Positions 32,699 to 42,818 of a stretch of 64,000 bases of DNA are shown here, one piece after another. The position numbers and the translations under genes are program-made. Source of the stretch: Mycolicibacterium cosmeticum (GTDB taxonomy: Bacteria; Actinomycetota; Actinomycetes; Mycobacteriales; Mycobacteriaceae). The notes beneath the pieces were generated by a model. That model worked only from the letters and a program-made list of their open reading frames with translations, searched no databases and had not been told where the DNA came from. The first letter of the stretch is position 1. Every line of letters begins with the position of its first letter. The stretch covers positions 1 to 64,000 of the forward strand of contig JACPVS010000019.1 of the NCBI GenBank assembly GCA_016197365.1, in the 5' to 3' direction.

Positions 32699-34386
32699 GA
32701 ATCCTTGCGGTGGGATTTCTGCGGGCGGTCAGGCTGCAGGTTGATCAGCACGCCTTGAATGCGGGTGTTCTCCAAGGCCTTGAACACCTTGCCGGGCAGC
32801 TTGGCCGGCAGCTCCACCAGCGAGTGGTCCACCCGGATGGAGATGTGGCCGAAGTCGCTGCGGTGCAGGCCGCCTTCGTTGGCGATGGCGCCCACGATGG
32901 CACCCGGAGCGACCTTGTGCCGCTTGCCGACCGAGATCCGGTACGTCGCCAGATCGGTGCGGGTGCTGGGCTTCTTGCGCCCCGGCCCGTCCTCACGCGG
33001 TCCCCGGTCTTCACGCTCACGGCGCTTCTCCGGCGGCGGCTCGGTCATCAGGAAGGCCTCGCCGTCGCGCGACTCGAGCGCCAGCGCGGCGGCGATATCG
33101 GCGATCGGCACGTCGTGGTCACGCTCGTAGTCCTCGATGAGCCTGCGGAACAACTCGATGCCCGGCGCATTGAGCGCGTCGCTGATCGAATCGTTGAACT
33201 TCGCGACCCGCTGGGCGTTCACGTCATCGACGCTGGGCAGCTCGATCTCGATGAGCTTCTGCCGGCTGATCCGCTCGATCGACTTCAGTAAATGCCGCTC
33301 GCGCGGGGAGACGAACAGCAGCGCCGTGCCCGAACGGCCCGCCCGGCCGGTGCGCCCGATGCGGTGCACATAGGACTCGGGGTCATGCGGGATGTCGTAG
33401 TTGAGCACGTAGGTGATGCGGTCGACGTCCAGACCACGCGCGGCCACATCGGTGGCGACCAGGATGTCGATGCCCTTGGCGCCGCCGGCTTTGAGGTTGG
33501 TGATGGTCCGCTCGCGCTGCGCCTGGGCGATGTCACCGTTGATGGCCGCAGCCGAGAACCCGCGGGCGCGCAGTTTCTCGGCGACCTCTTCGGTGGCCTG
33601 CTTGGTGCGGACGAAGATGATCATCGCGTCGAACTCTTCGACTTCGAGGACCCGGGTCAGCGCGTCCATCTTGCGACGGCCGTCGACCTGGATGAACCGC
33701 TGCGTGATGTTCTCCGCGGTCGCGGTTTTCGTCTTGACCGCCACCTCGACGGCATCCTGCAGGTACCGGCTGGTGATCTTGCGGATGGCCGGCGGCATGG
33801 TCGCCGAGAACAACGCGACCTGCTTGTACTCCGGGGTGTCGGACAGGATGCGCTCGACATCCTCGGCGAAGCCCATCTGCAGCATCTCGTCGGCCTCGTC
33901 GAGCACCAGATAGTCCAGGTGCGAGAGGTTCAGATGGCCCTTCTCCAGATGGTCGATGACACGCCCGGGCGTGCCGACGACGATCTGTGCACCACGCCTG
34001 AGACCGGCCAGCTGCGGGCCGTAGGACGAGCCGCCGTAGATCGGCAGCACGTTGACACCGGGCAGATGCGCGCCATAGCGACCGAACGCCTCGGCCACCT
34101 GCAGGGCCAGCTCACGCGTCGGCGCCAACACAAGTGCCTGCGTGTTGCGGCTGGAGGGGTCGATCTTGGACAGGATCGGGATCGCGAAGGCCGCGGTTTT
34201 CCCGGTTCCGGTCTGGGCCAGGCCGACCACGTCGTTGCCGGCCAGCATCGGCGGAATGGTCGCCGCCTGAATCGCCGAGGGCGACTCGTAGCCGACTTCG
34301 GTGACGGCCTGCAGCACCGCCGGGTGAATTTGCAGGTCAGCGAAGGTCGTTTCGGCGCCGGTTGCGCCGTCGTCAGGGGAAGTCAT
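32695..34386 (-). CDS. deaD: DEAD-box RNA helicase DeaD/CsdA
   Basis: A 563-residue ATP-dependent RNA helicase. The Q motif and Walker A are AQTGTGKTAAFAIP (near residue 57), the DEAD motif is VLDEADEMLQMGF, motif III is SATMPPAI, and motif VI is YVHRIGRTGRAGRSG. The last ~75 residues (YRISVGKRHKVAPGAIVGAI, then GVLINLQPDRP) form the DbpA-type RNA-binding domain. DeaD helps ribosome assembly and RNA turnover in the cold. It corresponds to Rv1253. An Arg/Glu-rich linker (EKRREREDRGPREDGPG) separates core and RNA-binding domain. Confidence 0.95.
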   Translation of the reverse strand: MTSPDDGATGAETTFADLQIHPAVLQAVTEVGYESPSAIQAATIPPMLAGNDVVGLAQTGTGKTAAFAIPILSKIDPSSRNTQALVLAPTRELALQVAEAFGRYGAHLPGVNVLPIYGGSSYGPQLAGLRRGAQIVVGTPGRVIDHLEKGHLNLSHLDYLVLDEADEMLQMGFAEDVERILSDTPEYKQVALFSATMPPAIRKITSRYLQDAVEVAVKTKTATAENITQRFIQVDGRRKMDALTRVLEVEEFDAMIIFVRTKQATEEVAEKLRARGFSAAAINGDIAQAQRERTITNLKAGGAKGIDILVATDVAARGLDVDRITYVLNYDIPHDPESYVHRIGRTGRAGRSGTALLFVSPRERHLLKSIERISRQKLIEIELPSVDDVNAQRVAKFNDSISDALNAPGIELFRRLIEDYERDHDVPIADIAAALALESRDGEAFLMTEPPPEKRREREDRGPREDGPGRKKPSTRTDLATYRISVGKRHKVAPGAIVGAIANEGGLHRSDFGHISIRVDHSLVELPAKLPGKVFKALENTRIQGVLINLQPDRPQKSHRKDS

Positions 34387-34489
34387 GTCACGAGCAGTCT
34401 AGAGTGTGCGCGCCGCCCTGCCTGGCATAGTCCAAACCCCGTCGCTTCGCTCGCCCCCACGTGCGGGATCACAGGTACGGTTCGGTGTT

Positions 34490-35056
34490 GTGCGGAGGGT
34501 GGCGCTCGGAGCGATGCTGGCGGTAATGATCACTTCGGGGCCCGTTCTGGCGGGCTGCGGATCGAGCGATTCGACGGTGTCCAAGACACCGGATGCCAGC
34601 ACCGGGCAGGCCCCGGTTCCGTCGGTCGCGGCGCCCGCGCCCATCGTCACGCCGACGACGGCCGCACCTGCCCCCGATCCGTGCGAGGTGAACCTCACCG
34701 CGCCCGAGATCGCGAAGGCCGTCTCCACCCTGCCCCGCGACCCGCGCAGCAACCAGGCGTGGAGCCCGGAACCGTTGGCGGGCAACTACAACGAGTGCGC
34801 ACCGCTGTCGGTGGTGATCATCAAGGCCAACACCAACGCATCCAACGCCAACACCCGCGCGGTGATGTTCCACCTCGGCAAGTTCATCCCGACCGGGGTG
34901 CCCGACACGTACGGGTTCAACGGGATCGACGAGACCTCTAGTACCGGTGACACCGTCGCGCTGAAGTTCAGCAACGGCACACCCGGGCTGGACAGCGTGG
35001 TGCGGTTCCGGTGGAACGGCAACGGCGTCGAGCTGATCGGCAACACCGGGCACTGA
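34490..35056 (+). CDS. lprE: lipoprotein LprE
   Basis: A 188-residue lipoprotein. The signal peptide RRVALGAMLAVMITSGPVLAGC ends in a lipobox with the acylated Cys at 23. A Thr/Pro/Ala-rich spacer follows, and then a conserved domain with PRDPRSNQAWSPEPLAGNYNEC, VMFHLGKFIPTGVPDTYGF and RWNGNGVELIGNTGH matches M. tuberculosis LprE (Rv1252c). The GTG at 34490 is chosen because it gives a normal lipoprotein signal and follows a TACGGT element by 8 nt; a longer frame from 34406 lacks a signal-peptide form. It is divergent from deaD. Surface function is unknown. Confidence 0.85.
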   Translation: MRRVALGAMLAVMITSGPVLAGCGSSDSTVSKTPDASTGQAPVPSVAAPAPIVTPTTAAPAPDPCEVNLTAPEIAKAVSTLPRDPRSNQAWSPEPLAGNYNECAPLSVVIIKANTNASNANTRAVMFHLGKFIPTGVPDTYGFNGIDETSSTGDTVALKFSNGTPGLDSVVRFRWNGNGVELIGNTGH

Positions 35057-35106
35057 GCCGTTGGGGACCTGAGCACTGGGCCGTGGGGCTTGTCACACGA
35101 CTGCCC

Positions 35107-35112
35107 TAGCCT
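35107..35112 (+). promoter_or_regulatory. -10 element for leaderless helicase/nuclease mRNA
   Basis: TAGCCT is followed by 6 nt and the GTG at 35119. No Shine-Dalgarno is present. Confidence 0.5.
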
Positions 35113-35118
35113 GGACGC

Positions 35119-38100
35119 GTGTTCGTCGCCGAGGATCGTGTGATCTACAGCGCTTCCGACCTCGCAGCGGCTGCCCGGTGTGAGTACGCGCTGCTGCGCT
35201 CGTTCGACGCGCAGCTGGGCCGGGGCCCGAAGGTGTCGGCCGCCGACGAACTCCTGGCCCGCACCGCCGCGCTCGGCCACGACCATGAGCAGCGTCACCT
35301 CGAGGAACTGCGCGCCGAGGACACCGTCACCGTGATCGGCCGGCCCCCGTATACCGTCGCGGGCCTCACCGCCGCCGCCGAGCAGACCATGGCCGCGGTG
35401 ACGCGGCGCGCGCCCGCCATCTACCAGGCGGCGATGTTCGACGGCCGATTCGCCGGGTTCGCCGACTTCCTCCATTTCGAGTCTGGTCCGGCTGGGCAGC
35501 GGTACCGGCTGCGGGATACCAAACTGTCCCGGTCGGTGAAGGTGGAGGCGCTGCTGCAGCTGGCCGCCTACGCCGACACCTTGACCACCGCCGGCGTCCC
35601 GGTGGCCGCCGAGGTGGAGCTGGTGCTCGGCGACGGCGCCGTCTCCCGGTACCGGGTCGACGAATTGCTGCCGGTGTACCTCCCGCGCCGGGCCGCGTTG
35701 CAGCGGTTGCTCGACGAGCACCTGGCCGGCGACGCACCGGTGTCTTGGACGAACCCCGGGGTGCGGGCCTGCTTCCGCTGCCCGGAGTGCAGCGCCCAGG
35801 TCAAAGAGACCGATGACCTTCTGCTGGTTGCCGGGATGCGCACCAGCCAGCGCGCCCGGATGCTCGACGCCGGCATCCACACCGTGCACCAACTGGCCGC
35901 GCACGACGGCGCCGTGCCCGAATTGTCCAAGCGCACCGTCACCGCGCTCACCGCGCAGGCGCGGCTGCAGGTGGCCGAGCGGATCGACGGTAAGCCGCCG
36001 TTCGACGTCGTCGACGCGCAGCCGCTGATGGTGCTGCCCGACGCCGACAAGGGCGATCTGTTCTTCGATTTCGAGGGCGATCCGCTGTGGACGGTCAACG
36101 GCCGCGACTGGGGTCTGGAATACCTATGGGGCGTCCTGACCGTCGCGGACGAGTTCACTCCCTTCTGGGCGCACGACCGCGCGGCGGAGCGCCAGGCGCT
36201 GGTCGACTTTCTCGCGATGGTGCGAAAGCGGTTGAAGCGCTACCCGAAGATGCACATCTACCACTACGCGGCGTATGAGAAGAGCACGCTGTTGCGGCTG
36301 GCCGGCCGGTACGGCGTCGGTGAGGACGAAGTCGACGACCTGCTGCGCAACGGCATCCTGGTCGACCTCTACCCGTTGGTGCGCAAGAGTATTCGAGTCG
36401 GCACCGAGAGCTACAGCATCAAGTATCTGGAGCCGCTGTACATGGGCGGCGAACTGCGCGACGGTGAGGTCACCAACGCCGCCGACTCCATCACCCAGTA
36501 CGCCAGGTTCTGTGCACTGCGCGACGACGGGCACGCCGACGAAGCAGCCAACGTGCTCAAGGAGATCGAGGACTACAACCGCTACGACTGCCGCTCGACG
36601 CGCCGACTGCGGGACTGGCTGGTGGCCAGGGCCATCGAATCGGAGGTCCCACCGCGAGGCCCACAACCGGTGCGCGACAAGGACGCAGGCGCGCCCGTCG
36701 AGGTGTCCGACGACCTGGACCGCACGCTCATGAAGTTCGCCGGAGACGGCATCGAGGAGCGCACCGCCGAGCAGACCGCCGTCGCGATGGTGGCCGCCGC
36801 GCGCGGCTTCCACAAACGCGAGGACAAGCCGTTCTGGTGGGCGCACTTCGACCGCGTCAACAATCCCGTCGACGAATGGTCGGACAACAGCGACGTTTTC
36901 GTCGCCGAACGGGCCGAGGTCGTCAACGACTGGCACCAGCCACCGAAGGCGCGCAAGCCCCAGCGCCACGTCCGGCTGACGGGCGAACTTGCCAACGGTG
37001 ATCTGGGCGGTGACATGTACGCGCTCTACGACCCACCCGCACCCGCGGGTCTGGCCGACGATCCGGACCGCCGTGCGTTCGGATCGGTGACGGTGCTCGA
37101 CTGCGATGACCCCGAGGTGCCGACGCAGGTGGTGATCTGTGAGCGAGAACCCAAGGGCGGCGAGACCTTTGACCAGCTGCCCTTCGCGCTGACACCGGGT
37201 CCGCCGATCACCACCAAACCGCTGCAGGAGTCCATCGCCGACACCGCGGCGATGGTCGCCGCGGGGCTGCCCGAGCTGCCCCCCGACGCCGTCACCGACA
37301 TCCTGCTGCGCCGCGCCCCACGCCTTCTCGGCGGCGGACCGCTCCCCCGCACCGGCGACATCGCCGCCGACATGACCGCCGCGTTGCTGAAGCTGGACTG
37401 TTCCTATCTCGCGGTGCACGGGCCACCGGGGACCGGCAAGACCTTCACCTCGGCGAAGGTCATCGAGCGGTTGGTCAACGGGCACGGCTGGCGCATCGGC
37501 GTGGTGGCCCAGTCACATGCCGTGGTGGAGAACCTGTTCCGCGACGTGATCGCCGCCGGAGTCGACGGCGCGCGGGTCGGCAAGAAGGTCAACACCGTGA
37601 ACGGTGGCTGGACCGCGCTGACCAACCCCGGGTTCGCCGGGTTCATCGCCGACAACGACGGCTGCGTGGTGGGCGGTACAGGCTGGGACTTCGCCAATGC
37701 CAACAAGATTCCGCGGCTGGCACTCGATCTGCTGGTGGTCGAGGAAGCCGGCCAGTACAGCCTGGCGAACACCATCGCGGTCGCGCCGTCCGCGCGCAAC
37801 CTGATACTGCTGGGCGATCCGCAGCAACTGCCGCAGGTCAGTCAGGGCACCCACCCCGAACCGGTCGACGGATCCGCGCTCGGCTGGCTCGTCGACGGGC
37901 ATCACACGCTGCCCGAAGAGCGTGGTTATTTCCTGGACTGCTCGTACCGGATGCATCCCGCGGTGTGCGGACCCGTCTCGCGACTGTCCTACGACGGGCG
38001 GCTCAACGCACGCGAAGATGTCAGTGGCGCACGCCATCTCGCGGGAGTGACACCCGGCGTGCGGGTGCTGACCGTCGACCACGACGGCAACTCGACCGAC

Positions 38101-38526
38101 AGCCCCGAGGAAGCCCAGGCGATCGTCACCGAGATCACCACGCTGCTGGGCACCGCGTGGACCGACGAGCACGGCACCGTCGCACTGGCCCAGCAGCACA
38201 TGCTCGTGGTCACGCCCTACAACGCCCAGGTGGTGACGCTGCGTCGTGCGCTGGATGCCTCAGGCCTCGGCGAGGTCGAGGTGGGCACCGTCGACAAGTT
38301 CCAGGGGCGGCAGGCACCGGTGGTCTTCGTCTCCATGGCGACCTCATCTGCCGAGGAGGCGCCGCGCGGAGTGTCGTTCCTGTTCAACAGGAATCGGCTC
38401 AACGTGGCGGTCAGCCGGGCGAAGTATGTTGCCTTCGTGGTGCGGTCGGCACATCTGACCGACTATCTGCCCGCCACTCCTGACCGACTGATCGAGCTGG
38501 GCGCGTTCCTGGCAGTCACCTCGTAA
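35119..38526 (+). CDS. bifunctional RecB-like nuclease / superfamily 1 helicase
   Basis: A 1135-residue protein. The N-terminal PD-(D/E)xK nuclease region includes GFADFLHFE and RLRDTKLSRSVKVEALLQLAAY. A four-Cys segment CFRCPEC lies near 219, followed by an RNase H-like region (FFDFEGDPLW near residue 315). The C-terminal UPF1/Dna2-type SF1 helicase has Walker A HGPPGTGKTFTSAKV (near 767), VVEEAGQYS, LGDPQQLPQVSQG and GTVDKFQGRQAPVV. It corresponds to Rv1251c. Family architecture suggests processing of DNA ends or R-loops; no partner gene is adjacent. A GTG start fits the leaderless -10. Confidence 0.88.
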   Translation: MFVAEDRVIYSASDLAAAARCEYALLRSFDAQLGRGPKVSAADELLARTAALGHDHEQRHLEELRAEDTVTVIGRPPYTVAGLTAAAEQTMAAVTRRAPAIYQAAMFDGRFAGFADFLHFESGPAGQRYRLRDTKLSRSVKVEALLQLAAYADTLTTAGVPVAAEVELVLGDGAVSRYRVDELLPVYLPRRAALQRLLDEHLAGDAPVSWTNPGVRACFRCPECSAQVKETDDLLLVAGMRTSQRARMLDAGIHTVHQLAAHDGAVPELSKRTVTALTAQARLQVAERIDGKPPFDVVDAQPLMVLPDADKGDLFFDFEGDPLWTVNGRDWGLEYLWGVLTVADEFTPFWAHDRAAERQALVDFLAMVRKRLKRYPKMHIYHYAAYEKSTLLRLAGRYGVGEDEVDDLLRNGILVDLYPLVRKSIRVGTESYSIKYLEPLYMGGELRDGEVTNAADSITQYARFCALRDDGHADEAANVLKEIEDYNRYDCRSTRRLRDWLVARAIESEVPPRGPQPVRDKDAGAPVEVSDDLDRTLMKFAGDGIEERTAEQTAVAMVAAARGFHKREDKPFWWAHFDRVNNPVDEWSDNSDVFVAERAEVVNDWHQPPKARKPQRHVRLTGELANGDLGGDMYALYDPPAPAGLADDPDRRAFGSVTVLDCDDPEVPTQVVICEREPKGGETFDQLPFALTPGPPITTKPLQESIADTAAMVAAGLPELPPDAVTDILLRRAPRLLGGGPLPRTGDIAADMTAALLKLDCSYLAVHGPPGTGKTFTSAKVIERLVNGHGWRIGVVAQSHAVVENLFRDVIAAGVDGARVGKKVNTVNGGWTALTNPGFAGFIADNDGCVVGGTGWDFANANKIPRLALDLLVVEEAGQYSLANTIAVAPSARNLILLGDPQQLPQVSQGTHPEPVDGSALGWLVDGHHTLPEERGYFLDCSYRMHPAVCGPVSRLSYDGRLNAREDVSGARHLAGVTPGVRVLTVDHDGNSTDSPEEAQAIVTEITTLLGTAWTDEHGTVALAQQHMLVVTPYNAQVVTLRRALDASGLGEVEVGTVDKFQGRQAPVVFVSMATSSAEEAPRGVSFLFNRNRLNVAVSRAKYVAFVVRSAHLTDYLPATPDRLIELGAFLAVTS

Positions 38527-38541
38527 GTTGTCGTACCCCGG

Positions 38542-40608
38542 TCAGTCGTCGCGGGAATGCCTGCCGCGGCTGGGTCGGGAGTGCCTGCCACCGGAGTCGG
38601 AATCGCTCTGGTCTTCGGCGGGCTCGGACTGCAGTGGCAACGGCTGAAACCAACTCTGCTGATCGGTGTGAAAGCCGTTGTGGGCATGGCCGATCGGCTC
38701 GACTGGATTGTCGTCGAACAATCCGTCGAGGGCACTGCGCCATGCCGGCTCGGGCTCTGGGTCTACGTGAAAGCCGTTGTGCAGGTAGCCGCTCGACTCG
38801 GCCGGGCGGTCGTCGAGCGGACCGTCGAGGGCACTGTGCCACGCCGGCTCGGGTTCTACGTGCTGCCACGTCTCGACAGGGCCGGCGTGCCAGGTGTCGG
38901 CCGGTGCGGGCAACGGATGTTCGACGTGGGCGTAGAGCGGCTCGGTCAGCGACTCATCCGGCACGGGGCCCTCGATGACCGCAGGCAGCAGGTCGGTCGG
39001 GTAGTCGGTGACGGGAACCTGCGGCGCCGACCAGTCCACCGTGTACTCGACGTAGTCGTCCTCGTCGTGCCAGTGCTCGTCCACGGAATGCTGCGGCGCC
39101 ACCGGCCCCGGCAGCCGGGGTGCGGGCAGCCCGGTGACCAGCCGCGGGGACCCGACGTTGCCGCGCAGGAACAGCGCGGCCACCACACCGAACAGTGCGA
39201 CGAACGCCGGTAGCAACAACGACTGGGACAGCGCCGCCGAGAACGGTTCCCGCAGGAACTCCGGCAGCGCGGTGGCCTGCCCCTCGGTGCCGGCGGGCGC
39301 GCCGCCGCCGGGCAACTCGGCGCCGATCCGCGAGGTCATGAACGCCGCCATGCCCGCACTGCCGAGCACCGAGCCGACCTGGCGGGTGGTGTTGTAGACA
39401 CCCGACCCCGCGCCGGCCAGGTGCGGCGGCAGGTTGCGCGTCGCGGTGGCCGCCAGCGGAGACCAGATGAAGGCCATCCCGGCACCCATCACCGTCAGCG
39501 GCACCAGCAGTCGCCAGATGGCGGTGGTCGGCGTCAACTCGATCGACAGCCAGGTCAGCCCGACAGCCATGGCCGCGAAGCCAAATCCGATGATCGGTGC
39601 GGGATGAGCCCGGTCGACGATGCGCCCGACGAACGGCGCCAGCACGCCGGTGGCGATCGCCATCGGGGCGGTCAGCAGCGCCGACCGCGTGTAGGACAAC
39701 CCGCACACCGCGGGGGCGTAGAACATGACGGGCAGGATCATCGCGGTGACGGTGAAACCGATGACGGCGATGCCGACATTCGACAGGGTAAAGTCGCGGT
39801 CCCGGAAGATTTTCAGCGGGATCAGCGGTTCGCGCGGGTTCACGGCCTGCCAGTAGACGAACGCCACCATGAAGCCCACGCCCGCGACGATGGTGGCCCA
39901 GATCCACGGCGCCCAGTCGTGCGACTGGCCCTCCTGCAGCCCGAAGACGACGAGGAACATCGCGATACCGGACAGTGCGACGCCGAGCAGGTCGAAGCTG
40001 TGCGTCTCGGTGGGCAGCACCGGCACCAGCCACACCGCCAGCGCCAGACCGATCACCCCGATCGGCACGTTGACGAAGAAGATCCACTGCCAGCCCAGCC
40101 CGTCGACCAGGACACCGCCGGCCAGCGGACCGACCAGGGTGGCCACCCCCGCGGTGGCACCCCACACGCTCATCGCCACACCGCGCCGTTCCGGCGGGAA
40201 GATCCGGGTGATGGTCGACAACGTCTGCGGTGTCAGCAGCGCCGCCCCGATGCCCTGCACCACGCGAGCGGCAATCAGCATCTCGATGGACCCGGACAGG
40301 CCGCACCACAGTGAGGCGAGGGTGAAGACCGTCAGCCCGAGCAGGTAGAGGTTCTTCGGGCCGAACCGATCACCGAGTCGACCCGCCACCAACAGGGGCA
40401 CGGCATAGGCCAGCAGGTAGGCGCTGGTCACCCAGATGACGCCGTCGTAGTCGGTGTTCAGCGCCTCCATGAGGCGTTTGTTGGCGACGGCGACGATCGT
40501 CGAGTCGACCAGGATCATGAAGAACCCGACCAGCAGCGCCCAAAGCGCATGCCAGGGGTTGGCCTGGCTAGCCGCAGGCACGCGTCGATCAGTCAGGTTT
40601 TCGGGCAT
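38542..40608 (-). CDS. DHA2-family (14-TM) MFS drug exporter with long repetitive cytoplasmic tail
   Basis: A 688-residue transporter. Residues about 15-510 are an EmrB-type 14-helix MFS core, with VDSTIVAVANKRLMEAL (motif D1-like), GRLGDRFGPKNLY (motif A) and GPLAGGVLVDGLGWQWIFFVN (motif C region). It corresponds to Rv1250. The last ~175 residues are hydrophilic and acidic. They contain two related units, EPAWHSALDGPLDDRPAE-SSGYLHNGFHVDP and EPAWRSALDGLFDDNPVE-PIGHAHNGFHTDQ. The tail is longer than the M. tuberculosis homologue, whose total length is about 580 residues. Substrates are unknown. Confidence 0.88.
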   Translation of the reverse strand: MPENLTDRRVPAASQANPWHALWALLVGFFMILVDSTIVAVANKRLMEALNTDYDGVIWVTSAYLLAYAVPLLVAGRLGDRFGPKNLYLLGLTVFTLASLWCGLSGSIEMLIAARVVQGIGAALLTPQTLSTITRIFPPERRGVAMSVWGATAGVATLVGPLAGGVLVDGLGWQWIFFVNVPIGVIGLALAVWLVPVLPTETHSFDLLGVALSGIAMFLVVFGLQEGQSHDWAPWIWATIVAGVGFMVAFVYWQAVNPREPLIPLKIFRDRDFTLSNVGIAVIGFTVTAMILPVMFYAPAVCGLSYTRSALLTAPMAIATGVLAPFVGRIVDRAHPAPIIGFGFAAMAVGLTWLSIELTPTTAIWRLLVPLTVMGAGMAFIWSPLAATATRNLPPHLAGAGSGVYNTTRQVGSVLGSAGMAAFMTSRIGAELPGGGAPAGTEGQATALPEFLREPFSAALSQSLLLPAFVALFGVVAALFLRGNVGSPRLVTGLPAPRLPGPVAPQHSVDEHWHDEDDYVEYTVDWSAPQVPVTDYPTDLLPAVIEGPVPDESLTEPLYAHVEHPLPAPADTWHAGPVETWQHVEPEPAWHSALDGPLDDRPAESSGYLHNGFHVDPEPEPAWRSALDGLFDDNPVEPIGHAHNGFHTDQQSWFQPLPLQSEPAEDQSDSDSGGRHSRPSRGRHSRDD

Positions 40609-40660
40609 CTACTCGGGTATCGGAGAGGCGGCGCGACCGACGCGCCGTATGCCCGACAAC

Positions 40661-41929
40661 TTACGCCGCGTCGTGGATGCGCTCGCCGTCCGGCACGTCG
40701 TCCGCCACGGGAGTGCCGCCGCCGACCGCGAGCAGTGCGAAGAGCGCGATGGTCGAACCGACGACCATCACCAGAGCCAGCGCGAACTCGTTGTTCCCGA
40801 GCACGCCGACCAGGGGCGCCACCAAGGCACCCAAACCGAACTGCGCCGCGCCCAGTAAGGCGGCGGCCGTTCCCGCTGCGTCGGAATGACGGGACAGCGC
40901 CACAGCCGGCGCGTTCGGGATGACCAGACCCATGGCCCCGAGGATCACCCAGACCGGCACGAGGAAGCCCCACAACCCGCCGACGTGGAAGCCCGCCAGG
41001 GCGACGAACACCGCCGCGGCCAGCGCGGACACTCCCAGTGCGGACACGGTGATGGTTTGGGGCGAGAACCGCTTGAGCAGCAGGACGTTGGCCTGGGTGG
41101 CACCGATCAGGGCGATGGCCCCGGCCGCGAACACCAGCGCGAAGGTCTGCTGGTCCAGCCCGTAGCGCCCCTGCAGCACGAACGGCGCGGCGGCGATGTA
41201 GGCGAAGAGCCCGGACATCCCCAGCGCCGCGACCAGGACCAGGATGACGAACCGCGCGTCGCGCAGCAGCTCGCCGTAGGTGGCGACGATGCTGCGGAAG
41301 TGCAACGGCCGCCGATGCGAGACGGGCAACGTCTCGGGCAACGCCATCGCCGCCAGCAGCAGCAGCCCACCGGCGAGCACCACCAGCGCGGCGAAAACCC
41401 AGTGCCACGACGCCTTCAACAGCACCGCGGCACCCAGCGACGGCGCGACAACCGGGGCGACGCCGAGGACGAGCATGAGCCGCGACATCACGGTGGCGGC
41501 CAGGGTGCCGGTGTAGAGGTCGCCGACCACCGCGACCGCGACGACGGCCGCCGCGGCGGCACCGAAGCCCTGCAGACCGCGGCCGAGCCCCAGCACCAGG
41601 ATGTTCGGTGCGAACAGGCACACCAGTGACGCGATCATGTGCAGGGCGATCCCGACCATCAGCGGCCGGCGCCGGCCCAGTGAATCCGACAGCGACCCGA
41701 TGACCAGCTGCCCGACGGCCAGCCCGGCGAGCGTGCCGGTCAGCGTCAGCTGCACCACCGATGAGGACACCGACAGATCGTCGGCAATGCGGGGCAGCGC
41801 CGGCAGATACATGTCGATGGTCAGGGGGCCGAGCGCGATCAGGAGGCCCAGCACCATGATGATCCGGAGGCGGCTCGGGGTCGGGGTCGCTTCCACGCTG
41901 AGGGATGTTGCCACGGTCAGAGGCAGCAC
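40661..41929 (-). CDS. Bcr/CflA-type MFS drug exporter
   Basis: A 422-residue 12-TM DHA1 transporter. The N-terminal IALGPLTIDMYLPALPRIADDL is the Bcr/CflA hallmark, followed by motif A (GSLSDSLGRRRPL) and GLGRGLQGFGAAAAAV. Bcr-type pumps export bicyclomycin, sulfonamides or cysteine in other bacteria; the substrate here is not predictable. It lies 52 nt upstream of the DHA2 exporter on the same strand, so the two could share a transcript. An in-frame GTG six codons downstream is an alternative start. Confidence 0.85.
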   Translation of the reverse strand: MLPLTVATSLSVEATPTPSRLRIIMVLGLLIALGPLTIDMYLPALPRIADDLSVSSSVVQLTLTGTLAGLAVGQLVIGSLSDSLGRRRPLMVGIALHMIASLVCLFAPNILVLGLGRGLQGFGAAAAAVVAVAVVGDLYTGTLAATVMSRLMLVLGVAPVVAPSLGAAVLLKASWHWVFAALVVLAGGLLLLAAMALPETLPVSHRRPLHFRSIVATYGELLRDARFVILVLVAALGMSGLFAYIAAAPFVLQGRYGLDQQTFALVFAAGAIALIGATQANVLLLKRFSPQTITVSALGVSALAAAVFVALAGFHVGGLWGFLVPVWVILGAMGLVIPNAPAVALSRHSDAAGTAAALLGAAQFGLGALVAPLVGVLGNNEFALALVMVVGSTIALFALLAVGGGTPVADDVPDGERIHDAA

Positions 41930-42069
41930 CGCACATCGGTTTTTTCTTCCGCGCAGGGCGAACAGTGACTGCCGTCACGTTCGGGCACCGGGGGTCCGCC
42001 ACCCGTCGTTGAAGGGTGGTTAGCCTTGTTGTACAAGCAGGGCAGGGGATCTTCTCAGGAGATGCAGCG

Positions 42070-42813
42070 ATGAACGGTCGGTCCAACAGCACCAGCCGGC
42101 TTCCGGCCACCCGTGACGGCGACGACGAGGATCCCAGCGCGGCCGCCAAGGTCCTGTCCCAACTGCTGGAGCGCAGCACTCGGGTGCAAGCACCCGCGGT
42201 CACCGCGTATGTCCGCCGGTTGCGCGACAAGAGGCCCGACGCCACCCCGGCCGAGATCATCGCCAGCCTGGAGAAGCACTACCTGGCCGCCGTGATGGCC
42301 AGCGGCGCAGCGGTCGGATCGGCCGCTGCGTTCCCCGGTATCGGCACACTGGCCGCGATGTCCGCCGTCGCTGGCGAGACCGTGGTGTTCCTGGAAGCCA
42401 CCGCCGTGTTCGTACTGGCCGTGGCCGAGGTGCACGGGATTCCCGCCGAGCACCGTGAGCGGCGCCGCACCCTGGTGCTCGCGGTGCTGGTCGGCGACGA
42501 CAGCAAGCACGCGGTGGCCGACCTGCTCGGCACCAGGCGCACCAGCGGCGCCTGGCTGTCCGACGGGGCCGCGACGCTGCCCCTGCCCGCGGTCTCGCAG
42601 TTGAACAACAGGCTGCTGCGCTTCTTCGTGAAGAAGTACACCCTCAAGCGCGGCGCGATCGCGTTCGGCAAGCTGCTTCCGGTCGGCATCGGCGCCGTCG
42701 TCGGCGGGGTGGGCAACCGGCTGATGGGCAAGAAGATCGTCGGAAATGCCCGCAGGGCGTTCGGCAATCCGCCGCCCCGATGGCCGGCGACGTTGCTCGT
42801 GCTGCGCCCGTGA
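42070..42813 (+). CDS. conserved membrane-associated protein (Rv1249c type)
   Basis: A 247-residue protein of unknown function, conserved upstream of kgd in mycobacteria. The N-terminal third is helical and soluble. The middle has two hydrophobic segments (AAVMASGAAVGSAAAFPGIG, then ETVVFLEATAVFVLAVAEV), and a third hydrophobic stretch near residue 215 (FGKLLPVGIGAVVGGVGNR). It resembles EcsC-like membrane proteins in layout, but I cannot confirm that. The ATG at 42070 has an AGGAG Shine-Dalgarno 9 nt upstream, and a TAGCCT element lies near 42020. Confidence 0.75.
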   Translation: MNGRSNSTSRLPATRDGDDEDPSAAAKVLSQLLERSTRVQAPAVTAYVRRLRDKRPDATPAEIIASLEKHYLAAVMASGAAVGSAAAFPGIGTLAAMSAVAGETVVFLEATAVFVLAVAEVHGIPAEHRERRRTLVLAVLVGDDSKHAVADLLGTRRTSGAWLSDGAATLPLPAVSQLNNRLLRFFVKKYTLKRGAIAFGKLLPVGIGAVVGGVGNRLMGKKIVGNARRAFGNPPPRWPATLLVLRP

Positions 42814-42818
42814 CACCG

